From: Dentipellis sp. KUC8613
Taxonomy: Eukaryota > Basidiomycota > Agaricomycetes > Russulales > Hericiaceae
Length of the DNA: 64,000 nucleotides
Assembly (NCBI GenBank): GCA_002286715.1
Contig: NSJX01000015.1
Span: forward strand, 489,053 to 553,052
Direction: 5' to 3'
Part shown: one piece after another, positions 25,391 to 36,246 of the stretch
How positions within the stretch are numbered: the stretch's first letter is position 1
Layout of the letters: the number at the start of each line of letters is the position of its first letter
Notes under the pieces: model-generated
The model's input: the letters and a program-made list of their open reading frames with translations, nothing else
Database searches by the model: none
Told to the model about the DNA's origin: nothing
Program-made: the position numbers and the translations under genes

Positions 25391-28300
25391 ATGCCTCACA
25401 CGCAAACCCGCATTCGGACGCTCGACGCGCACTGGGAATGGAAGCAGCGCGACCCCGCGCTGCATAGTGCGCTCGACGAGCTTGCGCTCCCGTCTTTCGT
25501 TGCTGGAGCCGCTGATGCTGAAATTACGAGCGCGGACGCGGACGCGGACAAGGGCGCGGACAAGCATACGGACACGAAGAAAGCCTGGCGCGCCGCAACC
25601 GCGTTCCCGTCCGAGGTGCACGTCGAGCTGCTCGCGGCGGGGCTCATCCCCGATCCGTTCGTCGGGTTCAACGAGCATGCCGTGCAATGTGCGTCCCATC
25701 TCCATCTCCTTGCATCTTGATATCTGCGGATTGAGACCAACTCGGAGCTGAATACTAAGTGCTGAACTGAATGCTGGGTGCATGTACAGGGATCGGCCAC
25801 GAAGAATGGCTCTACCGCACGACGTTCGCACTCGACGCGCTCGCGGAGGGCGAGCTGGCGGAGCTCGTGTTCGACGGGCTCGATACCGTCGTGGATGTGT
25901 ACCTCGTGCGTCCTTACCCCGCTCTCCCTTTGACTTTCTTATTCTGATCCCGAATTGTGCTCACGAAGAACGGACACGCGATATTGTCTGCGGATAACCA
26001 GTTCCGCGAGTACACCGTGCGCGCTCCTCCGTCCCCCGTCTATCCGGCTCGCATCCTAACGAGGTGCTGATACAGGTCGCCCTCGACCCCACTCTCCTCC
26101 ACTTTACCAACTCCAGCACCGACACCGACACCAAGGAGGACAAAGAGAGCACAGACAACATACTCCTCCTGCACTTCAAATCCGCCTTGGCCCTCGCCAA
26201 GGCGCGCGAGGCGCAGTACGGCCGCGTGCGCGCGGGCTCCGCGAACCTCGGCGACCCGAGCCGCGTCTACGTGCGCAAGGCGCAGTATGATTGGCGGTAC
26301 GTCCCATTCTCCTCCCCTTTCCTTCCCTGCCTACACCCTCGTGACCCCCCTCCTCTCCCGTCCTCTCATACTCACTCGTGCACAGATGGGACTGGGTACG
26401 CTCGTTACCCCACCACCACTGTCAGCTCTAACCTCTAACGGCTATACGCACAGGGCCCGGAACTGATGACCACAGGCCCCTACCGCCCCATCCACCTCCG
26501 CCTCTCCGGCCCCGCGCGCCTCGCGCACATCCACGCGCGCACCACCGCCCTCGCGTACCCCGCGCTCGCGCTGGACGTCGACCTCGCGTTCGCGTCTCAC
26601 ACCGCCCGCACACATGTAGGGAGCCTGAAGGTGGGCGTTGAGCTGCGCGAGGTGGGAAGCGGGGAGGGGGAGGGGAGGGTGGTCAGGAGCGAGGTCGTCA
26701 ATGTACCGGTGGGATTGGGAAGTGGGGAAGGAGAAGAGGGCGGCAGGGAGGAGACGCTGCGCGATGTGCTCCTGTGGGCGTTTAGAGACGGCGAGGTGGC
26801 GCTGTGGTGGCCTGCCGGGCACGGTGCGCAGGTGCTCTATGACGTGGTGGTCGTGCTGCTCGACGAGGTGCGTTTTTTCCCTCTCTCTCCCCTTTCCCTT
26901 CCCTCGCATGCCCGTTCTCCCCTCCACTCTTCATTCCCTGCCATTGCATTCTGACGACTGTCTGAAATACCACTGGCGCGACTCGGACTTGGCACGCGCA
27001 GGAGGGCAACGCGCTCGACCGCGCGACGCAGCGCGTGGGGTTTAGGAGTATCGCGCTCGTGCAGGAGCCGCTGGCGCATGCGGACCAGTATGGGACCGGA
27101 AGCACGTTTCTGTTCGAGGTGAATGGGGTACGGGTGTTTATCGGCGGTGCGTCGTCTTTCCCATCCATCCTTGCCCTCATCCCTCCGCATCCCTCCTCAC
27201 CCCCATCCCATCCTCCACCCCCCTCCCATCCTCCACGTCCATCTCCATCTTCCCTCACCGAACCACGATTCCTGTGATGTACGGGACACTGACGCACGGC
27301 GCGCAGGCTCGAACTGGATCCCCGCGGACAACCTCCTCACGCGCATCACGCCCGCGCGCTACCGCGCCTGGCTCGCGCTTCTCCGCGCGGGCAACCAGAA
27401 CATGGTGCGCCTCTGGGGCGGTGGGGTGTACGAGCCTGATGTGTTTTATGATGCGTGCGATGGTGCGTTTCCTTCTTTCCCTTCCTATCCCCTTCCCCAC
27501 CCTGTTCCTCCACCCTGTTCCCCGTCCCCTCCCCCCCCCATTCCACCCACAGCCTCCAGAGAGTACGCGAAGCTGACACACGCACGCGCACGCACAGAAC
27601 TCGGCATCCTCATCTGGCAGGACTTCCAGTTCGCCTGCGGGATCTACCCCGCGCACGCGTCCTTCGTCGCGTCCGTGCGCGCCGAGGCGCGCGACACCGT
27701 GCGCCGGCTGCGGCACCACGCCGCGCTCGCGCTGTTCTGCGGCAACAACGAGGGTGCGCTCTCCTCCTTTTTGTCCCTGTTAGTAGGAAAAGAGTAACGG
27801 TGGCGGTGGCAGATTACCAGCAGGTGCTCCAGTGGGACGTGCACACGGACCTGCCCGCGCGCGTCATCTACGAGCAGGTGCTGCCTGAGGCCGTCGAGGC
27901 GCTCACCGGGCCGTCCTCATCCAATCCCAAAGACGAAGATGGGGAGAAGGACAAGGACAAGCCACGGTTTGACGCGGTCGCGTACCACCGCGGCTCGCCG
28001 TACGGCGGGGACGGCTGGGACACGAGCGACCCGACGGTGGGCGACGTGCACCAGTGGAACGTGTGGGGCGGGAAGGAGCGCGCGTGGCAGGAGTATGAGG
28101 GCATGGGCGGGCGGTTTGTCAGGTGCGCTTTCCCTTCCCATTCCCATTCCCCCTCCTCCTTCTTTCTTCCACTCCCCTTCTTTCCACTTCTAGCCGCGCT
28201 TCATGTTCCACTGGGTATCCTCCGCTGACTCCGTCAACCTGACTAGTGAATTCGGCATCCCGTCCTTCCCCTCGCTGCCGCTCATCAAGTACTGGGCTGG

Positions 28301-29692
28301 AGAAGAAGGTAAAGAAGGTAGAGAAGGTAAAGGCGAAGGCGAGGAGCTGCACGCGCAGGCGCCGGTCATGGCGCAGCACTGCCGTGCGGGGATGCACGAG
28401 CGGCGGTTCGCGATCCTCATGAACGAGAATTTCAGGGTCAGCGAAGATCTCGAGACGTGCGTCCCCCTTTGGCTTGGTGGGTGAAGTTGGAAGAGGGCGA
28501 GAGCTGATGCCGATTGCACAGGTATGCGTTCCGGACGCAGGTGCTGCAGAGCGAGGCGGTGGGATTTGCGTACCGCGTGTGGCGGCGCGAGTGGCGCGGG
28601 CCGGGGCGCGAGTTCGTACGTCGCTCCCTTCCATCCTCTGTGCGTTCGGTCAGACTCACGCGTTTTTGATTGGTAGTGCGGCGGGGTGCTCGTGTGGCAG
28701 CTGAACGACTGCTGGCCGGTCACGTCGTGGGCTATCGCGGATTACTACGTGCGCTGTGCTACTCTGAATACTAACGGTCGCAAAGACTGACGATGGTATC
28801 GGCGTGTAGCTGAGACCGAAGCCGGTGTTTTACACGATCGCGCGCGAGCTCGCGCCGATTGCGGTGGGCATCCTGCGCACCGTGCGTCTCCTCCCTCCAT
28901 CCTAGCCGCGCATATACTTACCTACATACATCCACCAGGTGACGAAGAACCGCGAAAACGACCGCCCGAAGCAGGTCCGTCTCCGCCTTTCCCCCTTCTC
29001 TCTCTACATCCCAACAACTGCTTACTTACCTTCACCCCGCACAACAGTTCTACGAGTTTGGCGCGTTCCAAACGACCGGCTCGACGCTCTCCATCTGGGG
29101 CGCGAACAACACGCTCACGCCGCAAACGCTCACCCTGCACCTCGACTCGTTCCTCCTCCCCACCACCACCACCACCACCACCTCGACCGACACCCTGCAC
29201 CCCTTCAACAGCACCTCGCACCCCATCACGCTCCCGCCCAACCGCAGCACGCCCCTCCTCGAGATCCCGCTCCCCCTCCCGCACGGCGCCAACGCAGCAG
29301 ACGGCGTCCGCGTCGTCGTGCACGCGCGCCTGCGCGACGCGGCCGGCGTGGTCATGGCGCGCGCGAGCGACTGGCCGCAGCCCTTCCGCTACGTGCGCTT
29401 CCCGGACCCGGGGCTGCGGCTCGTGCGCGTTCCCTCCGGCGTGCGCGTCGAGGTAAGGCGGCCGGTGAAGGCGCTCGTGCTGTCGTTAGTGCGTGCGGGG
29501 AAAGAAGAGGGAGAAGGGGCGGTGGCGGAGGGCGAGTGGGAGTGGGGAAGGTGGAGCGATAATGCGCTGGATTTGGTCCCCGGGGATGCGGTTGTGGTGA
29601 GGTGTGAGGGGCTGGAGGAGGAGGGGGTGAAGGTGAGGGCTGCGTGGATGGGAAGGGAGAGGGCGAAGGTGGTGCCGGTTGAGGATGTGTGA
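25391..29692 (+). CDS. Beta-mannosidase, glycoside hydrolase family 2 (cytosolic type)
   Basis: The model has sixteen exons: 25391-25688, 25790-25905, 25969-26016, 26076-26296, 26386-26395, 26454-26867, 27002-27146, 27307-27462, 27598-27753, 27813-28122, 28247-28456, 28522-28615, 28677-28748, 28810-28881, 28939-28974 and 29048-29692. All junctions are GT-AG and in phase, giving 1000 residues. The enzyme removes terminal beta-D-mannose from manno-oligosaccharides. N-terminal sugar-binding signature: [37 protein letters not shown]-barrel motifs: [29 protein letters not shown]. The acid/base Glu is in CGNNE (near residue 521) and the nucleophile Glu in SEFG (near 626). VWQLNDCWP follows. No signal peptide is visible, so it is the intracellular type. 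Gly/Glu-rich insertions (near residues 315 and 645) and a Thr run near 825 look like lineage-specific loops. The 10-base exon 5 encodes only a split Arg plus WDW. Confidence 0.93.
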
Positions 29693-31617
29693 GGGTGTCA
29701 GGTCGAAAGGATGAGGGTGGGCTGTAATTTCAAAGCGGCGGATCTGAAGAACACCATATCGGTCTGCAAAGTACAAAGTGCAAAATACAATCTGCGCTGC
29801 GCTGCCGTAAGTCACGGTCGCACCAGGAGCTAGGAGCCAGGAATATTATATTGTGAAACGTGAAGTGTGCAGGGCCTGCGCTTCATCGTTGGGTGCGCTC
29901 GAACGAAAGATGTCCCGCTGGGCCCAGCGCGAGCGCCACCGGCTGATGTCGACACGGCGGGGGGTGTTCGTTGCACCGTGCGGCGGCGGTTCAGAAGCCT
30001 CGAGGAGTTGGGCTACGACATCGCGCTGCAGCGGGGCCGGCGGCGAACGTGCTTCTTCGAATTCGCGCGCCACTGACGGTGTCCTAGACCGCGACTGATA
30101 ACTGCACGACCGCTGCAATTTGAAACGTCGACGGTCGACCTGCGGCGGGCCAGGCAGCACGTCGTTCCGGGACGCAACGTGCCCGGCATCGCTCGCACCG
30201 TCCGCGGGCCTGCCAGTTTACGTCTAGAGTCTGCGCAGAGCTGAGATTCGTGCGCTGAATCAGGCACTGTGGGCCCTGCAGCTTGGACTGCGACTGGGGT
30301 TACTTACTAACTGGCCAGGAGTGTTCCGGGTGGCCAGAGCGTCAGCGTCACGGTATCGGTGTCAGTAAAGTAGAGCAGATACGAATGTACCCTAAACGTT
30401 TTGGGTTGACAAACGTACTGATGGTCATGCGTGCGTGCTGCATGTGGACGCCCCGTTCTCGAGCTCGTTCCCGTAACGTTACTGTAGGAGTACATGTCCG
30501 TTCGAGATGCCTGCCAGTGGGCGCCAGTGGTTATTTATGTCAAGGCTTCGCGTAGCGCGAGACAGAAATAACTGCGACAGAAATAACATGAGTACGGTCA
30601 GTGCTAGTAATATAATGACAGGGACCGTCAGTACGCCGGTTACGGATACGTATGATCGTGAACGACGCGGGTCGCGAAGTAGATAATAATATCGCCCCGC
30701 AGATATTGCAGCTGCATGGAGTGTCACGGCCGTGCGTATGCACGTACGAACGTCGGATGACCCGGCGAGAGCACAGTCCTACAACTGGCCGTCGTCGGGC
30801 CGCACAGGGCTCCAGCTGCAGTACCGTACACGCCTCCCTCGAGCTCCTCCGAGTCGCAGGTCCGCATGGCGTCAGCTGAGCACCGGACGGGCAGGGTCGC
30901 GGCGGGACCCGCCAGGCGGCTAGGAGCAGAGGCGCGTCTGCCTCTGAATCTGCACGGCTCGGAAGTCCAAGGCGAGATGTGACGAGGGGGCGTCATTTAG
31001 ACTGGAGGTCAACGTTTCACAGTGATATACGCTATTGTAGACGGTGCGCACGGAGAATACTTGCAGCGCGGGCGGCGGGGGTGTTCACTGAGACGGAGGC
31101 ACGGGCGTCAAGACAACCGGCGGCACGGACGTGCGATAAGCAGCAAACTCCGGCATGATGCTGCATGGGCATATCGGCATGCGGCCTTTTTGAGCATGCT
31201 CATCGCCAACAACAGCAGTAGAGAAACTCGAAAGCAAGAGAGCAGCGTGCAGGACGTCAATTTGGTTCCGCGTATGGGGGAGCAACAGATACTAATCGAT
31301 CCAGTGGGGCGCAATTTTTTTTCCTGCGAAATGGACGAGTCACAGTGACGGTCACAGTGTGACGCTGGTTAAAGAGGTCGGGAAAGAGCAGACAAGGCAC
31401 AGTATCGATGCCCTGGCGAATTCTCAGCGGGTACCGCCCCTCCGTCTCTCCCCCATCATCCCCCTCTGCACCCTCCCAATCCCTATATATACAAGCACGT
31501 CGCGTCGCAACAAGCACACCCACCTCCGCCACCGTCTCCAACAGCTCTCCCTGGTCCTCTAATCCCAGTCCACACTTGCACAACCACCCACCCTTCAACT
31601 ATACCACCTACCCCGAC
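29693..31617. other. Intergenic; nothing recognised except the carbonic anhydrase promoter
   Basis: Short open frames only. The last 140 bases hold the TATA box and a pyrimidine-rich leader of the next gene. Confidence 0.5.
31484..31491 (+). promoter_or_regulatory. TATA box of carbonic anhydrase 1
   Basis: TATATATA lies 134 bases upstream of the ATG at 31618. The leader between them is C/T- and CA-rich, as is common for well-expressed basidiomycete genes. Confidence 0.6.
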
Positions 31618-32521
31618 ATGGACGCTGCCGTTGCACGCCTCTTCACCGCCAACAACCAGTGGGCCGACGCCGTGCGCAGCACCGAGCCGACGTTCTTCCA
31701 GCAGCAGTCCAAAGGACAGGCGCCCAAGGTGCGATAACCCGACTTCGGGTGGAGGCTCAGGCTGATGCTGATGCTGACCGCGCACGCAGGTCCTCTGGAT
31801 CGGCTGCGCCGACTCGCGAGTCCCCGAGTCGGTCGTCACCGCGTCCAAGCCGGGCGACATCTTCGTCCACCGCAATATAGCCAAGTGCGTCTTCCCCCCC
31901 CGCCCCCCCGCCCCCCCGCCCCCTCAGTTGACGCGCCCCCCGCAGCCAATTCCACCTTGACGACGACAGCGCGCTCTCGGTGCTAACCTACGCCATCGAC
32001 CACCTCGGCGTCGAACACGGTGCATTCTCTCTACCTCTCTCCGCGTCTTACTCCATTCCAACCGTTTCTCCCCTTCCCCGTCCCCCGTTTGCCCCCCGCC
32101 AGTCATCATCGTAGGCCACACGCACTGCGGCGGCGCCGCTGCCTGCTACGAAGCCGCGCTCGCACAAGCCCAGTCCCAATCCCAGTCCCCCTCCCAGGCG
32201 GCCCCAGAGGCGCCCACGACGCCGCTCGCGCGCTGGCTCGCCCCGCTCACGGCGCTCGTGGCCTCGCTGCGGCTGAGCACGACGCCCGCGGCGCAGGCGA
32301 TGCCGCTCATCGTCGAGGAGAACGTGCGTGCGCAGGTCGCGAACGTCGTCGCCGCGCCGCCCCTCCAGGGCGCGTGGGCCGACCCCGCCCGCAAGAAGGT
32401 CTGGGTCCACGGCTGGGTGTACGAGGTCGAGAACGGGACCCTCAAGGACCTCGGCGTCACGCAGGGCCCGCCTGCGCTTCAGTCGGCGCAGAAGGACGCG
32501 CTGGTGCCGGTGCAGGCGTGA
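31618..32521 (+). CDS. Beta-class carbonic anhydrase 1
   Basis: Four exons (31618-31728, 31790-31884, 31946-32019, 32103-32521) give 232 residues. The enzyme interconverts CO2 and bicarbonate, which supplies carboxylation reactions and CO2 sensing. Zinc ligands are the Cys of WIGCADSR (Cys43, with the Asp45/Arg47 dyad) and the His and Cys of VGHTHCGG (His99, Cys102). The family segment [10 protein letters not shown] and a C-terminal [15 protein letters not shown] are also present. A Gln/Ser/Ala-rich insertion follows the second zinc motif (near residues 112-128) and is absent from copy 2. There is no clear mitochondrial presequence, so it is probably cytosolic. Intron phases (0, 2, 1) and positions are identical to carbonic anhydrase 2. 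Confidence 0.93.
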
Positions 32522-33220
32522 GCCGCTGGTGTCCAATGAGTATCCCTTTCTTTTTCGCCCCGCTTTTCTGTGTATCTTGTTGCGTTGCGCTGCGTTCGAA
32601 CCGTGAGATGTGTCTGTATGATGATATAGAATTCGTTTGTAATTGCTGTTTCTTACTTCGTCTGATGTTACTCTGTGCAGAAGGCTCGGTGTGTGTTCTG
32701 GTGCGTAGCTTTCGTCTTCCGCTTCACGACTTTGCGTGTTCTGACTTTGCGTCTGGCTTGCAGAGTCGCGTCGGCCGACGCGCCCGATGTATATTCGCCC
32801 CAACGGGATTGGATGACAGCTCCGACGGGTGGACGTCGCCCCACACCGGCGTCCGTAAGGTTATGGTTCCGACGGCAAGTGTAACATTCGATTTGGATGA
32901 GGCAGGCATGGTGCACAAACGTGTGATGAAAGGATACATGGTACGTGATGAGGTATACGGAATTCGAAGGGACGCATATGCTTTGAGGCGGGGAACGAGG
33001 CGATTACGACTGTACAGTAAGGTAAGACGACCGGGATAGAAGGACAAAGGCATGATTTGGGTACACCGAAACCGCGGGGGTGGTAAGTCTCTCCGTAACG
33101 CATACAAATTGGTTATATCTTCACTATCGGAGCCTTCAGTGACGTGCTCCTTCGCAGGAATACGAAGTGGACTCACCATTTACTGATATCCAGCGCGCAT
33201 ATATGCCTGTTTCAGGCGAT
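32522..33220. other. Intergenic between convergent genes
   Basis: The 3' ends of carbonic anhydrase 1 (plus) and the unknown gene (minus) face each other here. Open frames on both strands lack domain features. Confidence 0.5.
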
Positions 33221-34308
33221 CTACAGCCGGTTCGCGCTCGTCGACGGCGCATACGGGTCATACGCGCTCGTGCTCCCCTCCGAGCTCGACGACGCCGCAC
33301 GCGCGCGCCTGCGCATCTTCCTTGCCTTGCGCGCCATCTTCAACGACGGCGTCACAATATACCGCCCCACCTCGGCTGCGCACCAACAACACCAATCAGC
33401 CCTGCACACACAACCCAAAACCAAAACCACAACCAAAACCAACACTCACCTTCACATGATTCCTGTTCGACTTCACATTTGTGTCCAGATCCAAATGTAC
33501 ACTCGCACAACCCGACCCCGAGCGCGCGCAGCACCTCGTCCGTCTCCCGGCACCGCCCCACGCCCATGTCGAGCTCGAACCCGAGCTCGCGGTCAAAGTC
33601 CATCGTCGCGAACACGCCCCCGACCGCGCGCAGCGCACGCCGCCCCGCCGCGCCCCAGGTGAACTGCAGGTCTGCGTCGGTGCCGAAGAGGTCTGGGTCG
33701 CGCGGGGAGGCGGAGGCGGAGGCGGAGGCGTCGGTGCCGATGCTGAGCTGAGAGAACGCGTTGGGGGTTGACTGAGAGGAGGCGGGGGCGTTTGGATGAG
33801 AGGGGGTGTTGGGGGTTGGGTGAGAAGAGGCGCTCGGGCTCGGGCTTGGCCCCGAGGCGGCCGCGTCCGCGCAGAGCAGCAGGCAGCGCACGCACGCGCA
33901 GCGCGCACACGCGTGCAGGAGGCGGTGCGCGTAGTACTCCGTGCGGAGGCGGGCGGCGGCGGCGCAGGCGGGGGGCGATTTGTCGAGCGCGTGCTCGAAG
34001 GCGCGCAGGGCGTCGAGGGGGAAGGTGGATAGCAGGGCGGGTTGGGTTGGTGTCGCGGGTGTGGGGGGGCATTTGGGTTTGCGCGTGCGCGGGCGGGGAG
34101 GATGTTTTGGGGAGAGTGAGGAAGGTGTGAGTGGGAGGCGAGGGGGAGGCGGGAGGAGGGAGAACCCGGCGAGGCGCGCGTAGAGGGGGAGGACGTCTGC
34201 GAGTGTGGGTTGGGTTGGTTCTGTATCAAGGTTTGAGGACGCAGAGGAAGAGATAGAGGTAGAGGCTAGGGTAGACAGTGCAGCTGCGAGGGTCGTCTGG
34301 CCGGGCAT
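33221..34308 (-). CDS. Hypothetical protein with a Cys-rich central motif
   Basis: Exon 1 is 34308-33450 and exon 2 is 33375-33221, joined by a 74-base GTGAGT-CAG intron, giving 337 residues. Using a nearer acceptor instead would give a 48-base intron and a different, shorter C-terminus. The preferred join leads into IVTPSLKMARKARKMRRR, a strongly basic tail that looks conserved in character. Other features are a Pro/Arg/Lys-rich segment near residues 55-90, a helical region with CARCACVRC near 135, a Ser/Pro/Asn-rich linker near 155-195, and a folded-looking region with MDFDRELGFEL near 240. I do not recognise the family. The Cys cluster could bind metal, and the basic tail could bind nucleic acid; both are inference. 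Codon use is strongly GC-rich, like its neighbours. Confidence 0.55.
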
Positions 34309-36246
34309 GGTTCAAGTCCGTCTGCTCCTGATGCTGCAAAGAGAAGAAGAAGATGGGAGATGGGGAGGCGGGCTGCAGACGGGGGTTGATATAGACCATG
34401 TTCCTTTATTCTCTATCTAGGGCTAGGCTTGGTACGTGAGGAGGAGGACAAAGGCTGCAGGACGCAGAGCGCGGCGCGTGGTGTGGCTCAGCGCTCGTCG
34501 AGAGGACCATGAGGCAACAAAGCATCGCGGGACCTTTGTGCGTGAGCATCTCGGCCTCCGCAGAATTCGCATCTTGAACGTCGTGACTTGGAATCGTCTA
34601 GCAGGGAGTATCAGCAAGAAATGCAATGGGACCAGCATAAGTATGTGAGGCTTTGGAGATGAAAGACCGTTTGCACTCCGTCTGCGGCCATCTGCAGGAC
34701 GTGGTTGGGCGGTACCCGGTATCCGCCGGCCCGGCGTGTGTGGCGCCAGTGGCTACTATGAGCGGTCTTCACCCAACGTTGACAGCAGCGCTCGCCTCAT
34801 CGATTTCGACACTTTTGACGCTTATTTCTGAAATCTGAACGCTAGATGGACGTGCGGACGTTAATCATGATGGAGCTCACGGCCAGCGGACGATGTCGCG
34901 AACAGGCTCAGGCGAGCGACGCCACCTCCACCAAGTCCTTTCAATGCATATTCGCGTTGCTCGCATGTTCAACACTCGTATGCACTGATCTAGCTGCCCT
35001 CAGGCTTCATATATCCACAGATATATCATGGTGATAGATACAGATTCTGAGTAATCGAGTGCGTACGATCTTAGATTCTTGAGCTTCGTCTACCGAACCG
35101 TTGATGTCGTTTCTTGTCCTGCCTGCCGTGCGCGTGGCAAGTAAGTCAACAGCGCAGACATCCGCGAACAAGCTTGGGTGTTGATGGGATTGATCCCAAG
35201 ATCCTGCAGTGACATAAATTGATGGCCTTCACGAGCATACGATCGGGTGGAGAGTCTATCAAATTTGTGGATGAGTTGCAGCTGGTATCATCCTCTTGTT
35301 CTCGCGGACTTCGAATGTTCAGCTCGTCGTGCGGACCCTTTCCACGATTGGCGTCTGCTGTGAGAAGGTGGGAAAGAGGCCGTATGGGCATACATCCCCC
35401 TTTGAAAGAGATGTGGTATCATGTGCGCTGTACTTCTCCGAACTGCACCAAATCGACCACCGAGTTACACTGACGTGCACTAGTCTAGTTCGAGGACACC
35501 GTCTTCCGAGGACGTCGCGGCCCTTTTTTGCTCGTGCCGAGTGGTGTACGCAGATGGGTTTCATAGTGCGCGATGGACCACTGCAGGCGTACAGGTCCCC
35601 TCAAAGTTCCGAATTCCACGCACCAGGAGACACTGCGAACCCTGTCCACAGAAAAACGCGATTCTCTCGGGCATGTCATGCGGACCCTTCTAACAACCTT
35701 CACATACTGCTCACGTGAGGCGGCAGGTCTCCGTTTCTAGGCCGAATAGACCTGTTCTGTGAACCACTTCCTTCGCTGACCTCGGATTCCAGGTAATCAC
35801 CCACCTTCAATATCTTAGATTCCGCACATGGCACTGCAGAGCCCAGCCCACGTCCGAGCATAAAGGACCAGTGACTATGTGGCTAGGACCCAGAAGTGCG
35901 ATGCTGCCCTTCTCTCGGCGATGTCCGCCTTGTAAGGACAGGATCGCTCCAAAATCCTAGCCTCGTGAAAAGCATTTCCGCCATGTTTTGGACCTGGAGG
36001 CAATTATGCGGCGTCTTCGGTATGCTGTAAGTGCGCCACGGCATAATCTTCTTGGACACGTGTTCCTCCCGCAGGCGCTAGTAGCAGGCATTGGGAATCG
36101 GTGAGCTATAAGTTTGAATTTTGCAGATGCCGTCCCTCTTGGACGAAAAAATACCGATCGAGCCTTATGTGCCGTTTGGGTCACTTTAAAAGATGGGCTA
36201 GAAGTGTATGAAGCGTCTGGTTTGCTCCCTCCATATTGTCTACGCC
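34309..36246. other. Intergenic, no supportable gene
   Basis: Short frames only. The last ~65 bases hold a TATA-like element of P450 copy 1. Confidence 0.4.
36185..36191 (+). promoter_or_regulatory. TATA-like element of P450 copy 1
   Basis: TTTAAAA lies about 60 bases upstream of the ATG. P450 copy 2 has TTTAAAG at 45770-45776, also about 60 bases from its ATG, and the flanking GG-GGCT sequence is similar. Conservation of spacing supports a core promoter element. Confidence 0.5.

Noticed and set aside
32020..33039. 339-codon plus-strand frame overlapping carbonic anhydrase 1
   Set aside because: It is out of frame with the well-supported enzyme exons and runs into non-coding flank.
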